Source: Haliotis asinina
Taxonomy: Eukaryota > Mollusca > Gastropoda > Lepetellida > Haliotidae
Assembly: GCF_037392515.1 (NCBI RefSeq)
Contig: NC_090288.1
Location: 7,495,501-7,559,500 of the forward strand
DNA length: 64,000 nucleotides
Direction of reading: 5' to 3'
Shown here one piece after another: positions 48,046-59,653 of the stretch (within the stretch, counting starts at the first letter, position 1; each line of letters begins with the position of its first letter). The notes under the pieces were generated by a model. That model saw only the letters and a list, made by a program, of their open reading frames with translations. It made no database searches and was not told the origin of the DNA. The translations under genes were made by a program, and so were the position numbers.

Positions 48046-48180
48046 TTTTAGTTAGTGACTGGTTGGAATATTACATCGGTAACATCTCAGTCATAGCTTG
48101 ACGAGACCAGTCAATGTATTCATTATTACAAATCCAATGAGACTACTGGAATATTATGGACTTTCCCTTGAATATGGAAA
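48046..48180 (+). mobile_element. SINE-B 5' part
   Basis: 'tattacatcggtaacatctc' and 'gacgagaccag' match the start of SINE-B, in intron 1 of unit 4. Confidence 0.4.
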
Positions 48181-48444
48181 GTAGACTTTGCAAGATATTG
48201 TCATTGCATGCCCTACTTTGCCCCAACGGATGATTTGATCGTTGTAATTCATATTTTGACACGCATGTGGTTTTGACTCGGAGATCCATGTTACGACGTA
48301 AACGGCAATGTGCGTATCTCTATTATTCTCAGTGGGTTGAAGTATTGTAAAATTATTGTTCCAACACATTCACAGCTAGATTTAAAATTGCCAGATTTTT
48401 TAAACGTATTACGTTTGTTCTTTTAACGTTTGGGTAAGTATTTC

Positions 48445-48572
48445 ATACAATCGCCTGGTTGTAAATCGAAACAGGGTCCGTGAAGGTAGCAAAAGTACTG
48501 TAGTTCCCCATGGTTCCTAGTATGGCGATCTACTTTCAGTTGTTGGCGATCTATTCCGGGTTTCATATTATT
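48445..48572 (-). mobile_element. SINE-B fragment truncating exon 1 of unit 4
   Basis: Read on minus: 'caacaactgaaagtagatcg' and 'gccatactaggaaccatggg', the 3' part of SINE-B. Its edge coincides with the loss of homology in the PAN exon. Confidence 0.55.
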
Positions 48573-48839
48573 TTCTGGAGACACAGAAGTACACGCCTTG
48601 TAATTTCAAACATGAAAGGTTTTGACACAAGAACATGGTCAAATGTTTCCCATTTAACTCCAAACCCTGTATTAATCAAAGCAGGTATATGGTTCACCAG
48701 ACAAATGAAAAGCAACTTCAGAATCATCGCGTCCGTCTGAACTAGACGCCAGCCAATGATGCTCAATTGTGCTGAACACGGTGAGGTCATGCCATGCTTG
48801 TGTATAACAGTCTTAAACCCCAGTGATAAATGCATTTAA

Positions 48840-49379
48840 GAACCATTCGATCCGACCAACACCAAAATCATCACCAAAAAATAATATATTCTTGAAACAT
48901 TCTTTCAATAGCCTATGCTATTCTTCCCACTGCCTCTAATTTGACTAATATATCCTAACGTAATATCGTTGTCGGGATATATGTCTTGAGACACTCGAAT
49001 GACTTCAGACTCTTATTTCATACATGTAGTGAGGGTGTCAACATGGATACCACACCGACCACACTGCTTTTAATACCGCAACGTTTATAGCCTGTCATAT
49101 ACCATATACATTAGAAGTTGTATAAATTGACACTCACTATGACCGGGAAAAAATGTCGGATCATACAGCGTTTTAGATGATTCAGTGCCCCCTTGCTTGA
49201 TACTTTTCAAACCATAACATACATTGTCACTGGCTTATGATCAATATACCAGTAAATTTTGAACACTTAACTTTTCATGCCCAAATGCGCACCGATATTG
49301 ATTGGATTTCGAAACTATCTTATACAGTACGTCTGTCACTGGCTCTGTTATGACTTTTCAGGAGGTAAGAGACTTGAGT
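48840..49379. other. Upstream region of unit 4, nothing recognised
   Basis: AT-rich, no motif. Ends where the block shared with 57460 begins. Confidence 0.35.
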
Positions 49380-50520
49380 CTCGAATATATGTTAATTTGG
49401 CTTTGATATTTCTAATGCTGTTTCCTCTATGAAAGAAATACGAATATCAGCAGTTTGGATCAAATACATCCACAAAGCGGTTAGTTGGATTAATCGATGA
49501 ACTGAAGAGACGGGTGGTCGGTCAGGTGCACTGAGAGACTGATGTGGTAATAGAGGACAGTCTGACTGACTGAAGTTGTACCGCTGTAACGAGACTGTTG
49601 AACTGGTTGGTGACCTGTAGAAAACTGTACACAGTTGAAACCACATACATTTCTTCAGAATTGTGCAGTTGTTAGAGAAAATGTTATACTGGCTTTGGTT
49701 GCTTCACATTATAAATTCATTAGTATTTTTGTTGGAGGCAATGAAACATACATCAATATTGTTGAAGAATGCAAATGAATTGTTTGGGGAAAACAACATC
49801 CCTAGGAACTGCGGCATACCATTAGTGACAAAGGTTTTTATTATCGTCTTCTGAGAGCAAGTAGATGAAGACGATTCTTATGGATTCACAACTTCTTTAT
49901 TCTGTATAGGCGACTTTTCGACATAGATTCCAATGTTGTTGTCATGCAAGTGATACATGCGATACATGAGAAGTGATGTGTTTATATGAGATGTTGAGCA
50001 TTCGATGACTACTGTTATGAGGTGAAAATTAGTTGTTTGTAAAGTAGATGAGATTGACAAAACAGATGGTTTTCAGTACTTTATCTTACCTACACATAAA
50101 ATCGTTTTTTGACTGGCTAAGAACTTTTCTATAATTTTTTTATGTACACCGATGGGAATGCCGAACTCTGGTTGGTACTTAGTGACAATAGTTCTCTATC
50201 TCGAATAACACTGCATCACGTACGCGTATGATGTATGGAAATTACAGATGTTTTGCGAATGCTAATCGGTGGAAGGGATTGGTTATAAAATGGTTATAAT
50301 ATATTTTTCTGAAACACTGTTTTCGAGTGCAGACATGCTTTTTCTGTTGTTTGCATCACAGGGAATAATTATGAAAGATGATTGGAACTATTCCCAATCT
50401 CACATGTGTGCTTCTGAAGGGTTATGATCCCAATGACAGTGTTCCTCCAAATGAATTTGCTTGACTTTCTAAGCTATATAGACTGGTTGCTTGATTGCCA
50501 TTTAGAAGCTGGTGGATGAC

Positions 50521-50650
50521 ATGAAAGCAAATGGTATGGATTTAAAACTTCTTTAATGTATACAACCCGGAATGAAGGGGCATGAAGTAGCCCAGTAACG
50601 TCGTGTTGTAAACATTAAAGAAGTTGTAAAGCCATACCATTTGTTGTCAT
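50521..50650. mobile_element. Palindromic MITE, 46-bp arms
   Basis: Left arm 50521-50566 contains 'aaatggtatggatttaaaac'; right arm 50605-50650 is its inverse. The loop is about 38 bp. Same 'aacttctttaatgta' core as the MITEs at 12411 and 55621. Not present at the matching place in the unit 6 block. Confidence 0.7.
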
Positions 50651-50879
50651 GCTATATGGACTGGTAGATTATGAGTGTAAATGCGCTGAAACCATTGCTG
50701 TTATAGTTATTGATGGGTTCTGTCATCATTTGACTGGGACAGTTTTATAGAGAGGTAAAAGCTTCTTACTTGGTCTTGTTTTAATCTCATACAGATTAAT
50801 ACATGAATAACAGCACGATGAATTACATATTCATATACTGCATTGAACCCTTGTAGATACGTTCCATTGTCAGTTGTCC

Positions 50880-51064
50880 TGTGAAGATCCGGGTTAACCC
50901 ATGCTTGTCATAAGAGGCGACTGGCCGGAACGGATGGATAACTTGTTATCGTATCCCAATTGCGTAAATTGATGCTTATGATATTGATCCTTGGATTGTC
51001 TGGTCTAATCATTATTACTGACAGACCGCCGTCACATAGCTGGACTATTGCTGAATGTAGTGCA
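50880..51064 (+). mobile_element. Long-type SINE, shared by duplication with 58561-58778
   Basis: 'gggttaacccatgcttgtca' to 'ggactattgctgaatgtag'. The counterpart lies at the same place in the unit 6 block, so the insertion came before the duplication. Confidence 0.8.
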
Positions 51065-51487
51065 ACCAACCAACCGACCAACCAACATTGCATTCAAGCA
51101 TGATCTTGATATCATAATGTCTTTCAGAGTTGAGTATTATTCATGTCAAACAAGGAGACCTAACATTTAAGTTACTGAAACACCATATTCTCATTTCACT
51201 TTTACAAGGGTTTCATTCCGCGAGTTTGTGAATAATTATTCAGCGTCACATTGGCGTTTTCCATCCACATAACGCCATTGTCCATGCCCGTGTGTTTGAT
51301 CCCACATTCCGATGGTACAACATGGAAAGACTGACCGGGAGTAGCAGTTTCAAACTTAATCCTACGCTATGCTGAAAGTTTGTGTTCAGAGAAGATGTAG
51401 AACATTCATGAACGTGAATTAACATCCGCTCGTAGCGCTGAAGACCAGGATTCCACTCACCATATGAGTACAATGTGTGAAGAGCAT

Positions 51488-51560
51488 ACCTAGTGTCCCC
51501 CGCCGTGGTATTGCTGGAATTTTACTAAAAGCGGCGTAAAACCCAATGCACTCAGCTCTG
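51488..51560 (+). mobile_element. Short-type SINE 3' half
   Basis: 'agtgtcccccgccgtggtat' followed by 'actaaaagcggcgtaaaacc'. Confidence 0.7.
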
Positions 51561-52419
51561 TTGCTTTACTGATAATATAAACAAAGAGGATCACCCAATG
51601 TGGTATACACAAACTTGATGAAACTAAGCATTCTCGTTTACGATGTCACTGACTGACTCTTCCGAAATAAGACGTTTGTAACTTTGATCATTCAGTTGTT
51701 TAGCCAAGCAAGAGAATTGGTCTTCAGGAACCAAATGTTGCGACTACCGGGATTGAGTGGACGGACTCGCAATCGTACTGTTACCTTGCGCCAATTGCGC
51801 AGTGCGATGATCACGATGCTAGCCATGGAGGTGTGAAGTTCATAAACCACTATTTACAGTGCGCCTTCATAAATCAGGAGGATTGAAATACATAAGTAAA
51901 ATTCACATTCAGGTCTGCCGTTGTTATTAGTATCATCTGTCCAAATAATTCTATTCCAGCTGAAAATTGTGAAAACGAAATGAATGCTTTTCATGCCAAC
52001 ATACCGAGAGACTATGAGAGCAGTCCCTTGGTGTTTTCTCCTACACTTGTATTTTACGACAGCTTCTTTCACTCCAAATCACAGACGAACATTGTGGGTA
52101 CTGAAAGCCTCTCAAATTGCAAAAAACAAAATTTCATATATCTTATAAACTATGATTTAGATAATTCATGTACAATCCGATATATAACTTATAACTTGTT
52201 GTTTATGTGACATATCAATTACCTTGAACATCAACTTTCAGAGAAGGAAACACGAAAACTAAAGCCAGATTTCAACTACTCAGGAGTGCAAGGATCATGC
52301 ACGTGGGATCGGGAAGGGTCCATTCTGTGAAAACCGAGATGATCTCTAACATTGCTTATTTCGCAAATTCTGTTGCAAGAGGACACACTACCAGTAATTT
52401 CACATAATGCCCATTGATT

Positions 52420-55400
52420 TCAAAGGTCTTTTTCACAGATGTAGAACTTTGTTTTCGACCTTTTCCTGTCTTGCCATAGAAATGCCTTGTCACCTTTGTT
52501 GGCGGCGATGTAATCTCTGTCATCAGAGAGATTTGTCGGGTAGCCTGGCTTCCAGGCAAAGTAGGTCATAGGTCGGCCATCATAGAATACCCATTGTCCT
52601 TCATTTGCCGCATCAGAACCATCGATGAAGTAGTTTTGGGCCATAGCAGCTGAAAGTTTCAAACAGGCACTTTGAATATCCCTTTTCTATTGAAAAAAAA
52701 CCCGTGCCAAAAAATACTGATGAATTAAGTAAGGTGTATCTGAACAAAGCAATGAAAATACAATTGATAATGTCGGACATAGTCCAGTTTGCAAGAGTTC
52801 TCTGACATATCACTGATATGATACCGTTCACAGAGGACTGTTCGGGATTCAAAGGTCCAGGTTTTTACCGAAGTGTGGCGTCAGATCCAGTGGCTGGCTT
52901 TAAATGGCTAACCTTATGTCAGTACCAAAGATAAAAAGAGATCATTAACCTAATCTCACTAGACTCGCAAAATACAATTTTATTCATAATATATGATGTT
53001 AGTAACGCGGAAACACTGGGTTAATAATATCTATTATTTTTATTAAATGTGCCTAAAATCTTTCTTGTATCAGAAGAGGAATTATGGGATCTGCAACAAA
53101 AGGATTTGGAGGAACATTTGCTGCAACCTCTCTCGCTAAGGAGATTTTGTTAGAGCTTTGGAACAACCTTATGATGTTGAATGCCATCGATGGGAGGCTA
53201 GGAAGGAACATTTACAAACCCGATGATGATGTGATCTGCTTGACGACGTGGCTCTGCTTGTCCTCGCTGTCAATCACAACAAAGTGTTCTCCTCTTGACG
53301 AACAGTCAGCAAGTCCATCGTAGTAACCGACGTCGTGAGCATGAAGCTGGTAGCAGAAGTTGAGGAGGCGATTGTGGACATATCCATACGGACAATCTCC
53401 TAAAATACACAACGAAAGTTACACCCGTTGAAAACAATAGTGCAACACTTATGACTTTAACTTCCACAGAACCATTTACATTCAAATCGTTATCATGCTT
53501 GTATGATTATTTTGACCCCTTAGGTGCACCATACATTAATAACATGCTGGGATCAAAGGCAAAGATCACGTGTCATTAAGCTAATTTGTAGTCGAAGTTA
53601 ACCGTTTTCGGTTGTAAGCAATTCCATTGTCGATATGCAGCTATGGGAACTTAGGAACTGACAGCTGTTATTTGTGGCAGATTATTAGTATGATTATTAT
53701 TAATAGAATGCATGTCACTAAGGGCCATTGCCAAATATGTTCATACGCGGAATGCAGGTCACTAAGGGCCATTGCCAAAGATCTTCAAACCAATCCCCAA
53801 GATCAACATTAAAAAACTGATGACATCAATACAGTTAGCGTTCAGGTAGATGATTCCTCAGAGGAAACCATCCTTTGCAGAACCACAAACTTGTAATCCT
53901 GTTTCGTCAAGTCGAGTGGTACAAATTCTGGATTCGACGTCATTCGACTTAAATGCGTTTTGAAATTGCCGCCCATGTGCCGAGTGTATAGACAAATGAC
54001 TTATCCCTAGAGCTTTGTCTCAAACTCGATGTTACCGGAACTTTATGTCACTGGAAGGTTCCCTGGTTGAAGGAAAGTCGAATTCATAACTGAACGTTTG
54101 TGTTTGGCATAAAAATAAAAATACAAGACGGAATGTCTTGGAGCATGTACGGGATAGTGGGTGTTCATAAATTTATACTACTGTAAACATGACGTGAAGA
54201 CTAGACAAAATCTTAATGGATAACGGCACGTCACTGACATCCTAAACAGGGTTGTATTACATTTCCATGAACATCCTTAAACACACGGTCCGTCGTTATA
54301 AGTCACATCTTGAACGTGCCACGGGTGACTTCTCAGTCCAGAGGCAGTAACAGCCCAACCATGGCCCACGAGAGGTCGAGATCTCAATCCCATAGTACAT
54401 AGTTAGGACATTATAGTTCAGAATGATCCTCCAGCTAGTGAGGGTTACACAAGATACTGACACTGTGCTTTGTCATTGATACCTATCTGGTTTCTTGAAT
54501 CCCAGAATCTTCAACCTGACTTCTTAATGTCATTTGAAAAGTCAATTTTGCAAGGAATTTAATGAGACAACCCAACACATTATCAGTGGATGCCCAGTTT
54601 GCCACAAACTGAGAATTTAAGCAAGACGTGGCATCGCTTGATCGTTGTCTTTCTTCCTTTGACACACAGGTGCTTATGACTCGGAGATCCATGTTACGAC
54701 CTAAGCGACAATATGTGAATCTCTAGTATTCTCTTACTTAGGTTCGAATGTGACAAACCAACAAACATGACGCAATTCTTTCATATATCTCAAATTCTTT
54801 CTTCCTTTGTGTTGATAATTTTGTGTAATTTTGTTGAAATATTGCTCATGATCTATGCTATACCACTTCTCGTGATGCTAAGTATTTCAAACTGACAGTG
54901 GAACTTACGTTGACCAGGACATTATGAATGTTCCTGATTAAATATACACATCTGAACCATATTGATATTTCACATTCACAAGAAATATCTGTTGAAATCA
55001 GACAATTGTCCGTGTGTGGCCTCTGGATATAGCCCCATGTTAATAGTGTGTGAGTGAGTGAATAGGGGTTTAAACCGGTCATAGCAAAATTCCAGCAATT
55101 TCATTGTTGGGACACCAGAAATAGATTCCGGATTATGCAACCAAGAGGGGAATCACACTGTTCTATTGTTCGAAATGATAGCTGCCATTAACTTTGTGAA
55201 AGCATACTCTCTGTCACTCACACGGATATTATAAAGTCTCACCTGTTGTTAAGCTATAGTACATAGTTCCATTCTCGTGCTCTCCGTCTTCAGGCGACAT
55301 GAACAACACGTCATGGAGCTGACACCGTCGGTGTTGCCGTCTGTAAAAGACAGACACACAAGCTTCGTTCTGGAGACACAGAAGTACACACCGTGTGTGA

Positions 55401-55540
55401 CTGGAAATGTTTGACATTTCAAACGTGAAAGGTTTTGACACAAGAACATGGTCAAAAGTTTTCCATTTAACTCCAAACCCCATGTTAATCAAAGCAGATG
55501 TATAGTTCACCAGCCAAATGTAAATCAGCGTCAGAATCAT
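52420..55540 (-). CDS. PAN-CTLD secreted protein, gene 5 (3 exons, 235 aa)
   Basis: Exons 55243-55540, 53220-53399 and 52420-52649 (298, 180, 230 nt); phase-1 introns, donors acaacag|gtgaga and tcatcgg|gtttgt, acceptors attttag and ctttcag. Leader MILTLIYIWLVNYTSA; PAN Cys in RCVLLC, EACVSVF, RRC (here RRCQLHD); NGT site present. Exon 2 has DCPYGYVH, NFCYQLHAHD, ADC, VVIDSEDKQ. Exon 3 has YFIDGSDAANEGQWVF, FAWKPGYPTN, LWQDRKR and FYICEKDL. As in the other members C2, C3, EPN/QPD and WND are missing. Start context is atacaATG instead of ggacgcaATG, because a block of about 200 bp carrying a MITE lies directly upstream. No break seen. Confidence 0.82.
53706..53785. repeat. Short direct duplication in intron 1 of gene 5
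   Basis: 'cactaagggccattgccaaa' occurs twice, 52 bp apart (53716 and 53760). Confidence 0.8.
53820..55035. other. Intron 1 of gene 5, nothing else recognised
   Basis: AT-rich intron sequence. 53800-54000 is partly shared with intron 1 of unit 6 (about 62100-62270, 'gcgttcaggt' context). No exon-like frame with splice sites. Confidence 0.4.
55036..55200 (-). mobile_element. tRNA-derived SINE near the exon 1 donor of gene 5
   Basis: Tail 'gtgagtgagtgaataggg', middle 'ttgttgggacaccagaaat', decayed B-box 'ggggaatcacactg'. Same orientation and place as in gene 3. Confidence 0.65.
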
Positions 55541-55544
55541 TGTA

Positions 55545-55755
55545 TCCTCAACAAGACGTCATCCAGTTGTTGGTGATTAACTTCGTGGAGTGGCATTTAC
55601 AAGCTGGTGTAATGAATAAGGACGAGAGTTCTGTGGATATACAGCCTCTTGGATATTAATAAACGTCGCACTCATATTAATATTAAAGAAGTTTTATATC
55701 CATCGAACTCTCCTCGATTTTGATTGGTGATACATCTAGCGTTAAATTATGTTGC
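55545..55755. mobile_element. MITE-bearing insertion directly upstream of the gene 5 start
   Basis: Palindromic arms at 55621-55661 ('gagttctgtggatatacagc') and 55672-55717 (inverse). In unit 4 the start ATG is followed at once by 'actagacgccagccaatgat'; in gene 5 the same sequence begins only at about 55758, so about 210 bp were inserted. Confidence 0.65.
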
Positions 55756-56139
55756 GTACCTCGGAACTAGACGCCAGCCAATGATGCTGAATTGTGCTGG
55801 ACACAGTGTGGTCTCTGACCCTCAATAAGTGATTGTTTTGTTGATTCGTTGCCATGAATTTAGTGTCAGTGGCATGTACAGCTCTCGAGTCTTGTTTTCT
55901 AGATATACGTATTGACATATGTAAATGAGAATTTTAACGACATCATACTGAAATACAAAAGAAACGTTGTAATATTGGAAATGACATCGAAGTATCAATG
56001 GACTATTTGAACTTATTTTTCAGAGAAAAATATACACTGAAAACATTACTTGTGGTCGTATGACCTGTTTTGCCCAATACAGTATTACTTGACATTCAAG
56101 TTAGAACTGTCCTCACATGGAGAAATGGAGATGCACGTG

Positions 56140-56470
56140 CATTCAGACACTGCCTCTGTAAAAGGCAACCGTACACTTGTTTTCTAACTATAGCTCTGTT
56201 CTTTCTGAACAGTAACTCATAGCTAAGCTCACAGCATAGCAAACAGCTGTTATATGTAGAAAGCCAAGGAATTGTGTCCTGTATCTTCCAGTTGTCCTAA
56301 TTTCTTAATGTGCCTCCACATTTAAGTACTAAAACATGAGATTTGTCCAGATTACTTTTCAAACCCCATTTACCATAGAATATTTGTAAAGCACCTATGT
56401 TCCTTTGTAATTAGAGGACTATCTGAAAACTGCCCAAAATCGTCTTCAGACAAATATATTTTATTATAAC
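56140..56470 (-). mobile_element. LINE RT fragment (motif C to E region)
   Basis: Minus strand from 56460 reads a degraded motif C (YLSEDDFGQFSDSPL, where YADD is usual), then LQIFYGKWGLKSNLDKSHVL (primer-grip region) and a decayed post-RT part. Premature stops. No other part nearby. Confidence 0.7.
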
Positions 56471-57147
56471 AGAAACACTGTCCCATGAATTACGTTCAAG
56501 TAAAGAGCAAACCAAAGCGGGCCCCTATTAAAGTCTCTTCTTACAGTAACACCTTCCCTTTGATTCCTCGAGAAATATTTCTGAACTAGAGATTGTAGTA
56601 AGAACATATTAATTGTCAACCGTGAATTTACAGATCGCCATATTGGGAATATTTCTAGACAACAAACTAACAAAAACAACAGTAAAGCGTTGCCACTGGT
56701 AGCGTGTTGTTGGATTATCCCCTGAATCAATTATCACTAATCATACTTCAAGGACATTTGCTTCGCTCAATGCTTGTGGCAAAGTTCTGTTTGGCACAGG
56801 TCTACGTGACGAATGGTAGCAAACAGTGTCAGACGCCTAAGCTCCATAGAGTGGTTGATCATGGCCATGTTTGGGCAGAGTTTTAACATAAGTGTTAGTG
56901 TTGATCATCGCTAAACACTAGCCATTGTCTATTCAGGTTATTATCCTGTTTTGGAAGGTGTAAACAAATTAACTGAATATATGACTTTTATTATTTCAGT
57001 ATTTAATTCTGATTTTGTCTATGCTTCAGGTAAGTGAAATCCCACGATAACAGACAGGTACAAAACTACCCCTTCAGTTCAGCTTACCGGTAAATTCTGA
57101 ACACTTATCAAACTCCGTATGCCAAAATGCGCACACATGTTGACATG
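56471..57147. other. Intergenic DNA, nothing recognised
   Basis: No motif or repeat found. Weak open frames only. Confidence 0.35.
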
Positions 57148-57425
57148 AGTGAGTGACTGAGTGAGCGAGTTTAGTTTCACGCTGCACTCACCAATATTCC
57201 AGCTATATGGCAGCGTTATGTAAACAATCATGTCTGGACCAGACAATCCAGTAATCAACAACATGAGCATCGATCTGCGTAATCGGGAATCGATGACATG
57301 TGTCAACCAAGTCAGCGAGCCTAATCACCCGATCCCGTTAGACGCCTCTTACGAGAAGCATAGTCGCCTTTTATGGCAAGCATGAGTTGCTGACGACCTA
57401 TTCTATCCCGGGACCTTCACGGGTC
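57148..57425 (-). mobile_element. Long-type SINE, full length
   Basis: From the tail 'gagtgactgagtgagcgagt' to the head end 'gggaccttcacgggtc'. It lies at the edge of the unit 6 block and has no counterpart left of 49380. Confidence 0.85.
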
Positions 57426-58560
57426 ACATGTTGATATGATTTAGAAGTAAGAGACTAAAGTATCTAATATATGCTGATTTGACTTTGATGTTTCTGGTGC
57501 TGTTTCCTCTTGTATAAAAGAAATACAAATATTAGCAATTCGCAAAGTGGTTCATTGGATTAACCGATGACCTGAAGAGACGGGTGGTCGGTTGAGTGCA
57601 CCGATGTGGAAAAGGAGGACAGTCTTTCTGACTGAAGCTGTAGCACTATAGCAAGACTGTTGAACTGGTTCCTGACCCATAGAAAAGTGCAAGCAGTTGG
57701 AGCCACAAACATTTCTTTATAATTGCTCAGCTGATATAAAAGTGTTTTAATGGCTTTTGTTTATGCAAATTTATATAGTCATTTGTATTCATGTTGGAGG
57801 CAAGATACATCGATATTTTTGAAGAATCCAAATTGTATGGGGAAAACAACACCCCGAGGTGCCACTGCGTGATACCGTTGATGACAAACGTACTAATTAT
57901 TGGTTTCTCAGGGAAAGACATGTTTCTGAAAATGCATTTGTCAAACACATTAATATTGCATTTCAAACAAACGGGTCCACTTGAATCAAAAATAGTTTTA
58001 AGATATTTTTTTGCCGACGCGTTGTTTTTTGAGTGGAACCATGTATGTTCTGTTGTTGTGTTCGCACCATAGAGAATAGATCTGAAAGGCGATTGGAACC
58101 TTGCTCAAATACGTGAAAAACGATATCGTCACTGTAACCACTTCACTGACGGGGTCTCTAAGTATGTCTTATATTTTGTAGTACTTCATACTTTTCTTAG
58201 ACTCACTATGGCGTTTGGAGTTAGATGTACATATCTGACATGTCTGGACATGAATAGGTGTTATCTAATATGCATCATGACAATGTGTTAGAAAAATAAA
58301 TAAAAACTTCACATGAGTGCTTCTGAAGGGCCATGGTCCCTTTGACAGTGTTCCTCCACATCAGTTTGACATTTTACTGATGAGGCAGATTCTGAGTGTC
58401 AATACGTTGAACCCACCACAATAAGTTTGTGAGGTTCCGTCCTCATTTCACTGAAACAGTTTAAGGAGTGGTGAAAGGTCCTTCCTAGGTAACGTTTCAT
58501 TCCGTTTAGATTAGCATACAAATATCGGCTTGATGTCTTATAGACATATACACTACCTTG

Positions 58561-58778
58561 ACGATTCGGGTTAGAATTGGTCGTCAGTAACCCATGTTAG
58601 TCATACGAGGCTACGAACGTGATCGGATGATCAGGCTCGCTGTCTTGGTTGACACATGTCATTGCCCCATATTGAGTAAATTGATGCTCATGTTATTGAT
58701 CACTGGATTGTGTGGTACAGGCACTTATCTACTGACTGACGGCATATAGCTGGAATAAAGCTGAGTGTAGCGTCAAGC
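58561..58778 (+). mobile_element. Long-type SINE shared with 50880-51064
   Basis: 'cagtaacccatgttagtca' to 'atatagctggaataaagctg'. Ancestral to the duplication of the gene 5 and unit 6 blocks. Confidence 0.8.
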
Positions 58779-59653
58779 AATCAACTAACCAACGTTTTCA
58801 AGATATTGGCCTCGATATCAATCTTTCAGAAATGAGTACTATCAATGTCAAACTGGGACAAACCTAACATTTTAATTATTGAAACATGAAAATTTAAAAA
58901 TTCTCTTTTGAGATGTCACTCACTCACTTTCTTTTTCGAAACAAGACATTGTGACTTTGATCATTCAGTTGTCTATCCGGGAAAGAGAATTGGTCTTCCT
59001 GCAATTCTTGTGACTAACGGGTGGACGAACTCGCAGACTTGCTTGTCACTTGTCATCGTGTTCAAATTATGCAGAGCGATGATCATAATGTTGAGCTTGG
59101 AGGTGTGTGGTTCATAAAATATTATTTACAATCCACCTTCATAATCCAGAATATTGCTAAGGAAATACATTCACATTCAGTTGCTTCGCTGCTTATATGA
59201 GTAGCAGCTATCCAAATAATTTTATTTCAGCTGAAAGCTGTGCAAATGAAATGAGTTTCTTTTATGTCCACATTCCGTGAGATATTATGAGAGCAGTCTC
59301 TAGACGTTTTCTCCTACACTTATATTTTACGAGAGCCTCTTTCACTCCAAATCACAACCAAATATTGTGCTTCTGAAAGCCTCTCAAGTTGCAAAATGTT
59401 TCGCATATTTTACAAACCACGATTTAGATAATTCAGGTACAGTCTGATACCGCGCTTATAACATGAAAGTTTATGTGTCACATCAATTACCTTCAACATC
59501 AACGTTAAAGGAAGGAAAACGCGAAAACTAAAGTGATTACAGTGTTTGCCCCAACGCCGAAACGTCGAACTCACTGCAATAAAAAGCTAACTGTCCATAG
59601 AACCTGGTTTTCCTTTACCTCTACAACTTCTAAGATGCCTGCCAGGGACGAAA

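Larger units (their letters stand above)
46629..48727 (-). pseudogene. PAN-CTLD gene, unit 4, pseudogene
   Basis: Exon 1 starts at ATG 48727 (MILKLLFICLVNHIPA) and keeps the first half of the PAN domain to LLCLQK, then ends at about 48573 against a reversed SINE-B; the rest of the exon and its donor are missing. Exon 2 is 47625-47794, 170 instead of 180 nt: a 9-nt deletion after ADCT, a 1-nt deletion in the NICYQ codons that shifts the frame, and an in-frame TAG near the donor. Exon 3 (about 46629-46878) has a 1-nt deletion just before IDGSD and has lost the normal stop, reading on into 10 extra codons. It alone has a Cys at the C2 place (LGDCLVARK). Closest to gene 5 and unit 6. Confidence 0.8.
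49380..52419. repeat. Duplicated 3' block of gene 5 (matches 57465-60102)
   Basis: Order and sequence match the block left of unit 6 with an offset of 7.7-8.1 kb: 'gaagagacgggtggtcggt' at 49504 and 57574, then the MITE/SINE stretch, then 'gcttctttcactccaaatca' near 52060, and 'ttgcttatttcgcaaattct' just before exon 3. A third, partial match starts at 45303 for unit 4. No separate gene inside. Confidence 0.75.
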
